Shown piece after piece: positions 1 through 7,830 of a stretch of 43,470 nucleotides of DNA. The stretch comes from Bradyrhizobium neotropicale (GTDB lineage Bacteria; Pseudomonadota; Alphaproteobacteria; Rhizobiales; Xanthobacteraceae), in contig NZ_LSEF01000063.1 of the NCBI RefSeq assembly GCF_001641695.1, forward strand, positions 49,814-93,283, in the 5' to 3' direction. The notes beneath the pieces were generated by a model, which had not been told where the DNA came from, did not search any database, and was given only the letters and a program-made list of their open reading frames with translations. Position 1 is the first letter of the stretch. Every line of letters begins with the position of its first letter. A program made the translations under genes and the position numbers.

Positions 1-62
1 CCCCGCCCCTCCCCCGCAAGGGGGGAGGGAGTGAGAGAGCGGTGCCCACCTCACTCAAGCCA
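1..62. repeat. Dispersed GC-rich palindromic repeat, copy 1
   Basis: A hairpin of C-rich and G-rich arms (7-15 pairing with 21-29) is followed by a conserved tail with GAGAGAGCGGTGCC and CCTCACTCAAG. The same arrangement occurs in inverted orientation at about 11484-11542, so the repeat unit is about 60 bp and longer than the hairpin. It lies beyond the 3' end of the reverse-strand gene that stops at 110 and might act as a transcription end for it. Function is not known from the sequence. Confidence 0.7.
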
Positions 63-109
63 CAGAGACCAACAAATGCCGATGCGTCGCAGACCATCAG
101 CATGTTCGC

Positions 110-1732
110 TCACCCCTTCGCCATCGCGCGGTAATCGAGCCGGCGGTGGAACCAGTACTCGTAGCCGCTGATGTTCTTCTGCATCGCGACGTTGACGAAG
201 GGCTGGTAGAGCGGGATGCGCGGGATGTCGGCGTAGGCGAGATCGACGAAGCCCTTCACGTCGGCGTCATAGGTCGCCTTGTCGCCGATCGCGGCGGCGT
301 TGCGGGCGCCGTCGATCAGCTTGTCCATCTCCGCCGACTTGTAGCTCATGGTGTTGAAGACGGAATTGTTGCCGTGATAGCACCAGTAGAAGAAGTACTC
401 GGGGTAATCGAGCCAACCCGAGAACACGTTGGTGAAGAGCGGCATCTCCTTCTTGTTGAGCTCAGTGCGCCAGTTGGCGCCCGGCACCTTGTTGATGGTC
501 GTCCTGATGCCGAGCTGCGCGAGGCTCTCCTGCACGAGCACGCAGAGCGGCTCGTTGACGCCGGCGAAGTTGAGGTCGAACGAGATCGTGGTCTCAAAGC
601 CGTTGGCATAACCGGCCTCGGCCAGCAGCGCCTTCGCCTTCTCCATGTCGGTGTTGTATTTGTGCGGCTGCGGCCAGGCGACTTTGGTGGCCTTGTCCGC
701 AGATGCGCCGAACATGGGATTGCCGAGACCGAACAGCACGGCGTCCATGATCTTCTGGTACGGCATCGCATAGGCCATCGCCTGCCGCACCTTCGGATTG
801 TCAAACGGCGGCCTGGTGACGTTCATGCCGATATACTGGATGCCGTTGGAGAACGGCAGCGACACCACGTTGAGCTTGCCGTTGGCCTTCATCTCCTGGA
901 AATCCTTGAACGGCAATTCATAGGAGATGTCGGCATCGCCGCGCTCCAGCAGCGCACGGCGGTTGCCGGCTTGCGGCACCATGCGCCAGATCACGCGCTT
1001 GATCTTCGGCAGCGGACCGCAGGCCCAATCCTCATTGCGCTCCATCACCACTTCGGTGCCCGCCGTCCACTTCGTCACCTTGTAGGCGCCTGAGCCCGCG
1101 GTCTGCTGTTTGGTAAACTCGAGACCCCACGGGTCCTTCTCGCTGGCGTTCTTCTTCACCAGCTCGGAGTTAACGACGCAGGGCACGATCACGGCGAGAT
1201 CGGGAATCGTCAGTCGATCCTTCTTCAGGAAGTCGACGCGCACGGTGGTATCGTCGACCACGACGAACTGCTCGGGTTTTGTCAGCGAGCCCGCGCTCAT
1301 CTGGAAGGTCGGAAAGCCGCCGACCGAGACGGCGCGGTCGAGCGACCACTTCACGTCCTTCGCGGTGACCGGCGTGCCGTCGTGGAATTTGGCGTTCTTG
1401 CGCAGCTTGAAGGTGACCGACATGTCGTCGATCTTGATGTCCTCGGCGAGCTCGCCCTTGAACTTGTCGCGGTCGTAATAGGGCACCCCGCCGGGACCGC
1501 TCTTCATCTCGTGGCTGATCAGGCGGTCGTAGCAATTCCAGGACACTTCATAGCCGGGCACGTTGGTGCCGACGCCGTGGATGTCGAGATTGTTGGGGCC
1601 GCCTTCGGAGACGATCAGCAGCGTCTCGGAGCGGGCATCGGCCCTGGCGGGAGAGATCACGGCGGGCATCGCCGGAAGCGCCGCGCCAGCGGCCAATCCG
1701 GACACGGACCTGAGGAAATCGCGGCGCTTCAT
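110..1732 (-). CDS. ABC transporter substrate-binding protein, family 5 (peptide/oligopeptide type)
   Basis: A 540-residue periplasmic binding protein of the DppA/OppA/NikA family (SBP_bac_5). The chosen ATG gives a twin-arginine signal (MKRRDFLRS followed by an Ala-rich hydrophobic stretch and an ALPAMPAVISPARA cleavage region). An upstream in-frame start would add six residues before the signal and is less likely. The body has family features such as a region of the type 'AEDIKIDDMSVTFKLRKNAKFHDGTPVTAKDV' (about residues 95-125) and the late 'ADIPRIPLYQP' segment. Length is usual for the family. No permease or ATPase genes are next to it, so the partner transporter is elsewhere or the protein has a sensing role. 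Ligand cannot be read from sequence; peptides, nickel-type chelates or other solutes are all possible. Confidence 0.9.
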   Translation of the reverse strand: MKRRDFLRSVSGLAAGAALPAMPAVISPARADARSETLLIVSEGGPNNLDIHGVGTNVPGYEVSWNCYDRLISHEMKSGPGGVPYYDRDKFKGELAEDIKIDDMSVTFKLRKNAKFHDGTPVTAKDVKWSLDRAVSVGGFPTFQMSAGSLTKPEQFVVVDDTTVRVDFLKKDRLTIPDLAVIVPCVVNSELVKKNASEKDPWGLEFTKQQTAGSGAYKVTKWTAGTEVVMERNEDWACGPLPKIKRVIWRMVPQAGNRRALLERGDADISYELPFKDFQEMKANGKLNVVSLPFSNGIQYIGMNVTRPPFDNPKVRQAMAYAMPYQKIMDAVLFGLGNPMFGASADKATKVAWPQPHKYNTDMEKAKALLAEAGYANGFETTISFDLNFAGVNEPLCVLVQESLAQLGIRTTINKVPGANWRTELNKKEMPLFTNVFSGWLDYPEYFFYWCYHGNNSVFNTMSYKSAEMDKLIDGARNAAAIGDKATYDADVKGFVDLAYADIPRIPLYQPFVNVAMQKNISGYEYWFHRRLDYRAMAKG

Positions 1733-2055
1733 GAAATGGCTCCAACACAAACGTTTCTGGTTGGAGCTGGCATCGCAAGGTTCGTGCCAAGGCTTAGTGG
1801 AGGCCTAGGTCCGACCTAAGAGATTGGTCTTGCAGGGTAATGTGGAAATCTACGCCTCTTCCGGCTGCCGCGCACACCTCACCAACTGCATACAAAGAGG
1901 CGTACTTGCTCATTAAATAAGCTGAAAGTTACCCACGCCCATTTGTTGAGCTGATTCACCGATATCGCCGTCGTCCTGGCGAAAGCCAGGACGACAGTGA
2001 TGATTGGGGAGCCCGCCCCTTTCAACGCGCTCCACCGACGTCTCCTGCCCGCCGC
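1733..2055. other. Intergenic region with one palindromic repeat
   Basis: The 323-bp gap lies between two reverse-strand genes and must hold the promoter of the family-5 binding protein gene, in its left part. I see no convincing -35/-10 pair. A strong hairpin (1970-1995) lies in the right part, 3' in position to nothing on the forward strand. An AT-richer patch around 1900-1950 stands out from the surrounding GC-rich DNA. No open frame here looks like a gene. Confidence 0.5.
1970..1995. repeat. GTCGTCC-type palindrome
   Basis: A perfect hairpin: GTCGTCCTGGC, loop GAAA, GCCAGGACGAC (11-bp stem). The GTCGTCC ... GGACGAC ends are shared with the palindromes at 10336-10365, 32538-32676 and 34074-34199, so this is one short member of a dispersed family. 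Confidence 0.75.
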
Positions 2056-3015
2056 TCACCCCGGCCAGATCAGGTCCTGAAGCTCGACGAGATCGTTTGC
2101 CTTCTGCTGCCGGCCCTCGATGCAGACATGGCTGTTGAGGTCGCTGGCACGATGCAGCAGCATGAGGGCCATCAGCCGCCGCTTCAGCGCGTAGTCCAGC
2201 TTCGAATAGCCGAAGCCTTCGAGCAGGCTGCGCACCCGGTCGGGCCGCCCTGCTGCCATGAAGGCGCTGGGGCCGAGCAGGTCGTAGTCACGCCATCCCG
2301 TCAGCACGTCGCCGAAGTCGAACAGGCCGGCGAGCGACCATTCGCCATCGTGGCAGGCGAGCAGGAAATTTTCCGGAATGTATTCGCCGATCAGGATCAC
2401 CGGCGCCGTATCCATCGGAATGAGCCCGGCCGCATCGTGCAGGAGATCGTCGAGGCCGGCGAGAAATTTTGGCGCAAGGCCGAGACGTTCATGCCTGCTA
2501 CGGCAGCCCTGCATCTGCCGGCGCATGAATTCGTCCCAGCGCGGCTCGATTTGCGCGAGCGGCCCGAGCGGAGCGCGCTGCACGGCCGCGATGGTCTCGC
2601 CGATCCGGCGCAGCACGCGCTCTTTCTGGTCTTCCGCTAGATGCGGCCACGCCTCCGAGCCGAGTGTTCCGGCAAGGCGCGTGATGACGAGATAGGGCCA
2701 GCCGTCGCGCTCGCCTTCCGCGACGATCTCGGGAATCGGCAGGGAAAGGCGGCCCGCAAGCTGCGCCAGCGAACCGCGCTCGGAGACGAATTGCGCGCGC
2801 AACAGCGGCGGGAAGATCTTCAGGATCCGCTGCTCGTCGAGCCCGACGACGAGATTGGTCCCGGTCGAGAACACCTGCGGCGCGCGAGCTTCAAGGCCAT
2901 GGCTGCGCGCGATGTCGATCGCGATCGGCAGCCACAGCCGTGGATCGGAACGCCAGACGCGAAAGCTTTCCGCGTCGGCGAAAACCGGCAGCGCCGACGA
3001 TGCATCATTAGTCAT
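2056..3015 (-). CDS. APH/choline-kinase-fold phosphotransferase with altered catalytic loop
   Basis: A 319-residue cytoplasmic protein with the aminoglycoside/choline kinase fold. The start MTNDASS is preferred to a far upstream in-frame ATG because the extension would translate the GC-rich repeat at 3082-3156. Visible kinase features: an N-lobe with 'RILKIFPP' carrying the likely ATP-binding Lys (about residue 66), and a metal-binding segment 'GLFDFGD' with Asp233. The Brenner-type loop, usually HGDxxxxN, reads IGEYIPEN (about residues 209-216), so the His is Ile and the catalytic Asp is Glu. It could be a subfamily with Glu as base or a weak kinase. Substrate unknown; there is no sign of a resistance cassette. 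The neighbours, a binding protein on each side, do not point to a pathway. Confidence 0.8.
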   Translation of the reverse strand: MTNDASSALPVFADAESFRVWRSDPRLWLPIAIDIARSHGLEARAPQVFSTGTNLVVGLDEQRILKIFPPLLRAQFVSERGSLAQLAGRLSLPIPEIVAEGERDGWPYLVITRLAGTLGSEAWPHLAEDQKERVLRRIGETIAAVQRAPLGPLAQIEPRWDEFMRRQMQGCRSRHERLGLAPKFLAGLDDLLHDAAGLIPMDTAPVILIGEYIPENFLLACHDGEWSLAGLFDFGDVLTGWRDYDLLGPSAFMAAGRPDRVRSLLEGFGYSKLDYALKRRLMALMLLHRASDLNSHVCIEGRQQKANDLVELQDLIWPG

Positions 3016-3081
3016 CTGAGCGCGACCGGCACGACGTGCTTTTGAAGGCCGGCGCGTCTTGATTGGAGTAGGTTCACGCCA

Positions 3082-3156
3082 GGGGGGTCTCGATTGTGGA
3101 GACACCCTCTCCCCAGCCCTCCCCCGCGAGCGGGGGAGGGAGCACACCTCCTTCGC
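3082..3156. repeat. Dispersed 75-bp GC-rich repeat, copy paired with 25442-25517
   Basis: The stretch runs from a GGTCTCGATTG-type start through CACCCTCTCCCC to a hairpin (3117-3127 pairing with 3130-3140) and ends in CACACCTCCTTCGCG. Nearly the same 75 bp occur at 25442-25517. It lies between the APH-fold gene and the 3' end of the UgpB-type gene. Confidence 0.75.
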
Positions 3157-3187
3157 GGCTACAGCCAGATCTAATCGTAACATGCCG

Positions 3188-4534
3188 CTACCGGTCCGGG
3201 CTCGCGCGCTCGAACTGGCGCAAGAGCTTATTGCCGCGCTCGACCGCGGAATCCAATGCCGCCTGTGCGTCCTTCTTGCCGGCAAAGGCCTGCTCCAGCT
3301 CGTCCTCGATCACGCCGCGGATCAGCACGAAGGAGCCGAGCCGGATGCCTTTGGAGTTCTGCGTCGGCTGGTGCAGCGTGATCTCCTCGAACGAGATCGA
3401 CGAGCCCGGGTTGCGTTCGTAGAATCCTTGCGCGCGCGTCAGCTCGAACGCGGCGCGGGTGATCGGCAGATAGCCGGTGTTCTGGTGCCAGGCCGCCTGC
3501 ACGCCGGGCTGCGACAGATAGGCGAAGAACCTCGCCACGCCCTTGTATTCGTCGCGCGGGCGGTCGCGCAGCACCCACAGCGTGGCGCCGCCGATGATCG
3601 AGTTCTGCGGCGCGTCCCTCACGTCCGGCCAGTACGGCATCATGCCGTAGCCGATCTCGAACTTCGAATTCGCCTTGATGTCGGCGCGCGTCGCCGAGGA
3701 GCCGATGAAGATGCCGCATTCGCCATTCTGAAAGCGCGGCTCGGCCGACTGCCCGCGGCCGCTGTAGTCGAACACCTTGTCCTTCTGCCACTCCGCGAGC
3801 TGGGCGATGTGATGCACCAGGGCTGCGTTGTTGATGGTCAATTCCGCATCCAGGCCGGCAAAGCCGTTGGTCCTGGTGGCAAGCGGAAGGTTGTGAAAGG
3901 CGGAGAAATTCTCGACATGAATCCAGGATGGCCAGGATGTGGTGAAGCCGCACACCGCGCCACGCTCGCGCAGGCGCTTTGCGGCGGCCCCGAGCTCGGG
4001 CCATGTCCGCGGCGGCTTCTCCGGATCGAGGCCGGCGTCGCGGAACATGGTCTTGTTGTAATAGAGGATCGGCGTCGACGCGTTGAACGGGAACGACAAC
4101 AGATTGCCGGCGGCATCCGTATAGTAGCCGGAGACTGCCGGAAGGTAGACATCTGGCGCGAACGGCTCGTTCAGGTCGCGCATCAGGCTGTACACCGGAT
4201 AGATCGCGCCCTTGGCCGCAGTCATGGTGGCGGTTGCGACCTCGTTGACCTGGACGATCGCGGGCTGGCCGCGCGAGCGGAAGGCGAAGATCGCCGCCGT
4301 CACGGTCTCGGTGTAATTGCCCTTGTAGCTCGGCACGATCCGATAGTCGGATTGCGAGGCGTTGAAATCAGTGGCGAGCTTCTCCAATTGCCGGCCGAGC
4401 TCGCCCGACATCGCGTGCCAGAGCTGAATATCGGTGGTGGCGCCTGCCGGCGAGGTCAGGGCAAGCACGGCAGCGGCGGCAAGGACTTGGACAAGGGCTT
4501 GGACAAGGGCTTGCAAGAGGCGCGAGGCTGACAT
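3188..4534 (-). CDS. UgpB-type ABC sugar/glycerol-phosphate binding protein
   Basis: A 448-residue extracellular solute-binding protein of family 1, most like UgpB, which binds sn-glycerol 3-phosphate in the periplasm for the UgpABCE importer. Typical motifs are 'IQLWHAMSGELGRQLEKL' near the mature N-terminus, 'SYKGNYTETVTAAI', 'PILYYNKTMF', and 'NTGYLPITRAA' toward the C-terminus. The start MSASRLLQ gives a signal peptide ending near SPAGA; an upstream in-frame ATG would add 28 residues with no signal character. The signal's hydrophobic part is made of a 12-base tandem repeat (4487-4513) coding for repeated LVQA. No ugpA, ugpE or ugpC lies nearby, so it is a solitary binding protein. It is divergent from the DctP-type gene at 4750. 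Confidence 0.85.
   Translation of the reverse strand: MSASRLLQALVQALVQVLAAAAVLALTSPAGATTDIQLWHAMSGELGRQLEKLATDFNASQSDYRIVPSYKGNYTETVTAAIFAFRSRGQPAIVQVNEVATATMTAAKGAIYPVYSLMRDLNEPFAPDVYLPAVSGYYTDAAGNLLSFPFNASTPILYYNKTMFRDAGLDPEKPPRTWPELGAAAKRLRERGAVCGFTTSWPSWIHVENFSAFHNLPLATRTNGFAGLDAELTINNAALVHHIAQLAEWQKDKVFDYSGRGQSAEPRFQNGECGIFIGSSATRADIKANSKFEIGYGMMPYWPDVRDAPQNSIIGGATLWVLRDRPRDEYKGVARFFAYLSQPGVQAAWHQNTGYLPITRAAFELTRAQGFYERNPGSSISFEEITLHQPTQNSKGIRLGSFVLIRGVIEDELEQAFAGKKDAQAALDSAVERGNKLLRQFERASPDR
4487..4513 (-). repeat. 12-bp tandem repeat inside a signal peptide
   Basis: The forward-strand unit TTGGACAAGGGC is present twice, followed by TTG. On the coding strand it encodes repeated Leu-Val-Gln-Ala in the signal peptide of the UgpB-type protein. 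Copy-number change would keep the frame and only alter the length of the hydrophobic segment. Confidence 0.7.
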
Positions 4535-4749
4535 CACGATTCGCTCATCCCGTCGGCTGCGAACAAAAAGGCGGCTTTCGCACATCCCGTGCTTAAGGCG
4601 CAGCACCTCCGGTTTCAACCGGGAATAAGGCTAAGACGCACCGCACAATCGACGGCCGCGACGGCCCGGGATGGCCTTCCCTTTACCATCTGCTAGATTG
4701 CATTGAACCTTTTCGTCCCGCCATAGACTCCATCACTGAGGGGTTGAGT
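4535..4749. promoter_or_regulatory. Divergent promoter region between UgpB-type and DctP-type genes
   Basis: This 215-bp gap separates two divergent starts and so must hold control sites for both the solitary UgpB-type gene and the sensing operon. A weak sigma-70-like pair, TTGCAT (4699-4704) and CATAGA (4722-4727) with 17 bp between, would place a transcript start shortly before the GTG at 4750. The ribosome site GAGGGG (4738-4743) sits six bases before that GTG, which favours it over the TTG at 4744. No operator is certain. Confidence 0.35.
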
Positions 4750-5745
4750 GTGCCAGTGTTGAGCCGTGCCGAACTCTCGCGGACCGGGGTGGTTTTCGTC
4801 GTGCTTTTGTTCGCGATATGCGCGACGGAGGCGTTTGCGCGCGAATTTCGCGCCGCCGACACCCAGACCGAGGATTACCCCACCGTCCAGGCGCTGCGTT
4901 ACATGGGCGCCCTGATCGCAGAGCGCACCGGCGGCCGGCACGAGGTGAAGGTGTTTCACTCCCGCCAGCTCGGCGAGGAGAAGGAAACGATCGAGCAGAC
5001 CCGGGCCGGCGCGATCGACCTCAACCGGACCAACGTGGCACTGATCGGCAACTTCGTCCCGGCGATAAATGTGCTCGCCATGCCGTTCCTGTTCCGCTCC
5101 ATCGAGCACATGCAGAAGGTGCTGGATGGTCCGATCGGCAGCGAGATCCTGGACAGCTTCGAGCCCTATGGCTTCGTCGGCCTCGCCTTCTACGATTCCG
5201 GCGCGCGCTCGATCTATAACGGCGTCCGGCCGGTGAAGGGTGTGGCCGATCTCAAGGGATTGCGGATCCGGGTGCAGCAATCGGAGTTGATGAGCGAGAT
5301 GATCCGCTCGCTGGGCGCCGAGCCGGTCGAACTGCCCTATGGGCAGGTGCTGACCGGGCTTGCGACCCATCTGCTCGATGGCGCGGAGAACAACTGGCCC
5401 TCCTTCGTGACGACGGATCATTACAAATATGCCGGCTACTACACGCTCACTGAACACACCATGAGCCCGGAGGTGCTGGTGATCTCCCTCAAGGCCTGGC
5501 AGAGCCTGACGGCCGACGACCGCAAGATCTTCAAGGAGGCCGCGCTGCGCTCCAGCCGCTTCATGCGCGAGAAATGGCGCGACCTCGAGGAGCAGTCGCA
5601 GCACAAGGCGGAGGCTGCCGGCGTCACCATCGTGCGCGACGTCGACCGCAAGCCGTTCGAAGACGCGATGGCTCCGATCTACGCCAAGGCCGCGCGCGAT
5701 CCCGCCGCGGCTGCACTGATCGAACGCATTCGCAAGGTGGAGTGA
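4750..5745 (+). CDS. TRAP-type (DctP family) periplasmic binding protein, solitary
   Basis: A 331-residue DctP/TeaA-family binding protein, normally the P subunit of a TRAP transporter for C4-dicarboxylates or other organic acids. It has an N-terminal membrane segment/signal ending near CATEAFA, the family stretch 'FRSIEHMQKVLDG', a 'GVADLKGLRIRVQQS' segment with the Arg that usually binds the ligand carboxylate, and 'LDGAENNWPSF'. The GTG start is chosen for spacing to GAGGGG; TTG at 4744 is the alternative. No DctQ or DctM membrane subunits follow. Instead, after only 6 bp, comes a histidine kinase gene, then a hybrid kinase and an OmpR-type regulator. The inference is that this protein presents a ligand to the kinase, or belongs to a TRAP carrier encoded elsewhere. 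Confidence 0.88.
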   Translation: MPVLSRAELSRTGVVFVVLLFAICATEAFAREFRAADTQTEDYPTVQALRYMGALIAERTGGRHEVKVFHSRQLGEEKETIEQTRAGAIDLNRTNVALIGNFVPAINVLAMPFLFRSIEHMQKVLDGPIGSEILDSFEPYGFVGLAFYDSGARSIYNGVRPVKGVADLKGLRIRVQQSELMSEMIRSLGAEPVELPYGQVLTGLATHLLDGAENNWPSFVTTDHYKYAGYYTLTEHTMSPEVLVISLKAWQSLTADDRKIFKEAALRSSRFMREKWRDLEEQSQHKAEAAGVTIVRDVDRKPFEDAMAPIYAKAARDPAAAALIERIRKVE

Positions 5746-5751
5746 GGCTTT

Positions 5752-7830
5752 TTGGCTGAGCCCGGACACAGCGAGCACGCGGACAGGCTACCCGGCCCGA
5801 TCGGGCGGCTGCGCGCGCGCCTGGTCGGCATGCTGCGGGCGGTGCCGATCCGCTGGCGCATCCTGTCGATCGCCGGGCTCAACTCCGCCGTGGTGGTGGT
5901 GCTGGTCGGGCTGATCTGGAACGGCTCGCAGGTGCTGGGCTCGGCCTGGGACGACGTGCGCCAGGTGCGCGAGTCCGACAAGATCCTGGCGCTGCTCGAA
6001 AGCGAGACCGGGCGGCTGCAGAACCTGATCCACCGCTACATCAACCAGCCGAGCCCGGACCTGTTCGCCGAAATTCTGCTGCTGCGCGAGGCCGTGCTGG
6101 GCACGCTGACCAACCGCGCCGCCAAGGACCCGATGCTGGCTGGTTCGGTCGAGGAGCTCGAGCGCACCACCGAGCGCTTCCTCAACGGCTTCGGCGAGCT
6201 GCGCAGCGTGCAGGCGACCATTGCCAAGACCTATGAGGAGCAGGTGCAGGGTCCGGCCAAGGACATGGCGGGCCTCTATTCCATCATAGAAGGCGCCACC
6301 GGTCACCGCGACGCGCTGATCTGGCCCTCGCTCGGCAAATCCCGCGAGGCCTTCACCGCGATGCTGGTCGCGGCGAATTCATATTATTTGTCGCTGTCAC
6401 CGGCCGCCGCCGACGACGCGCGCCGCAACACCGAGACGATCGAGAAGACCATCCCGGTGATGATCGATCTCGCCGACAACGACCTGCAGCGCATGGCGCT
6501 GCAGAAGCTGGCGGCGCGCACCACCGCGATGCGCGAGGGCTTTGCCAAGCTGTCCGAGCAGCTCACGAGCCGCACCGAGCTGCTCCGCAACACGATCGAC
6601 GCCAGCCAGGCCGAGGCGATCGGCGCCATCGACGATCTCTCGACCAAGATGCGCCAGCGCGAGCAGAAGGCACAGGAGACCTTCGACCGCACGCTGGCGG
6701 ACATTTCGCGGCGGGTGCTGTCGATCGCCGTGATCTTCCTCGGCATCATCCTCACCGCCGGCGTGCTGATCGCGCTGTCGATCCGGCTGCCGCTGCAGCA
6801 GATCATGACCGCGATGCGCGCGATCACGATGGGCGATCTCGACCGCGAGGTGCAGGGCATCAAGGCGCGCGACGAGGTCGGCGCCATGGCGCGCGCGGTG
6901 GAGGTGTTCCGCGAGAACGCGATCGCCAAGCGCAAGGCCGAGGACGAGCTGCGCGCGTCCAAGGAGAAGGCCGAGAGCGCGCTGCTCGAGCTCAACACCG
7001 CGCAGCAGAACCTGATCGATGCCGAACGGCTCGCCGCGCTCGGCGGGCTCGTTGCCGGTGTCGCCCACGAGGTCAACAACCCCATCGGCATCAGCCTCAC
7101 CGTTGCCTCCAGCTTCGCCCGGCGCAGCGAGATCTTCGAGGCGCAGCTCAAGGGCGACGGCGGCCTGCGCCGCTCGCAGCTCGAGGAGTTCGTGCAGGCC
7201 TCGCGTGATGCCTCACAGCAGCTCGTCGCCAACCTCACGCGCGCCGGCGAGCTGATCCAGTCGTTCAAGCAGGTCGCGGTCGACCGCTCCCATGCCGAGC
7301 GGCGGCAGTTCTCCCTCAACGAAGCCACCGATCAGATCATCGCGAGCCTGCGCCCCGTCCTGAAGCGCTCGCCGATCACGCTCAAGGTCGACGTGCCCGA
7401 GGGGCTCTTGCTCGACGGCTATCCCGGCTCCTACGGCCAGATCCTGACCAACCTCTTCCTCAACGCCGCCAACCACGCCTTCGCCGACGGCCGCGCCGGC
7501 ACGATCTCGATCTCGGCGCGGCCGCGCGGGGGCGACGACATCGAGATCATCTTCGCCGATGACGGGGCCGGCATGACGCCCGACGTGCAGCGGCAGGCCT
7601 TTGACCCTTTCTTTACCACCCGGCGCAATGAAGGCGGCACGGGCCTCGGCCTGCATATCGTCTATAACCTGGTGACCCAACAGCTCGGCGGGCGGATGAT
7701 GCTGGAATCCAAGCCGGGACAAGGCACTACTTTCCGGATTATCATGCCGCGGATCGCCAAGGGCGGTGCGCAAAGCACAGAGACTGACGGGACTTCTCAA
7801 TGGCCGAACAGGACGATGTCCTCCACCTGA
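5752..7830 (+). CDS. Membrane sensor histidine kinase (HAMP, DctB-like kinase core)
   Basis: A 692-residue sensor kinase. Order: cytoplasmic N-terminus, TM1 (about 37-57), a long mainly helical periplasmic domain (about 58-318), TM2 (about 320-342), HAMP (about 343-395), a coiled coil, the phospho-acceptor segment 'AHEVNNP' with His439, and an ATPase domain with N-box 'NAANHA', 'DDGAGM', 'FDPFFTT' and 'GGTGLGL'. The HExNNP box is the type seen in DctB-like kinases. The start is a TTG six bases after the binding-protein stop, preceded by GGAGTGAGG. The last 31 bases overlap the next gene, so co-translation is likely. There is no PAS domain, which fits signal input through the periplasmic domain, perhaps from the adjacent DctP-type protein. 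Ligand unknown. Confidence 0.92.
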   Translation: MAEPGHSEHADRLPGPIGRLRARLVGMLRAVPIRWRILSIAGLNSAVVVVLVGLIWNGSQVLGSAWDDVRQVRESDKILALLESETGRLQNLIHRYINQPSPDLFAEILLLREAVLGTLTNRAAKDPMLAGSVEELERTTERFLNGFGELRSVQATIAKTYEEQVQGPAKDMAGLYSIIEGATGHRDALIWPSLGKSREAFTAMLVAANSYYLSLSPAAADDARRNTETIEKTIPVMIDLADNDLQRMALQKLAARTTAMREGFAKLSEQLTSRTELLRNTIDASQAEAIGAIDDLSTKMRQREQKAQETFDRTLADISRRVLSIAVIFLGIILTAGVLIALSIRLPLQQIMTAMRAITMGDLDREVQGIKARDEVGAMARAVEVFRENAIAKRKAEDELRASKEKAESALLELNTAQQNLIDAERLAALGGLVAGVAHEVNNPIGISLTVASSFARRSEIFEAQLKGDGGLRRSQLEEFVQASRDASQQLVANLTRAGELIQSFKQVAVDRSHAERRQFSLNEATDQIIASLRPVLKRSPITLKVDVPEGLLLDGYPGSYGQILTNLFLNAANHAFADGRAGTISISARPRGGDDIEIIFADDGAGMTPDVQRQAFDPFFTTRRNEGGTGLGLHIVYNLVTQQLGGRMMLESKPGQGTTFRIIMPRIAKGGAQSTETDGTSQWPNRTMSST

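Noticed and set aside
146..1093. Long forward-strand open frame across the family-5 binding protein gene
   Set aside because: Antisense to a gene with clear family motifs and signal peptide; composition is typical of GC-rich shadow frames.
2056..3015. Antibiotic resistance gene call for the APH-fold protein
   Set aside because: The fold is shared with many kinases, the catalytic loop is altered, and nothing nearby suggests a resistance island.
3059..4531. 490-codon forward open frame opposite the UgpB-type gene
   Set aside because: Low-complexity Arg/Ala/Gly-rich product, no known motif, and begins in a dispersed repeat.
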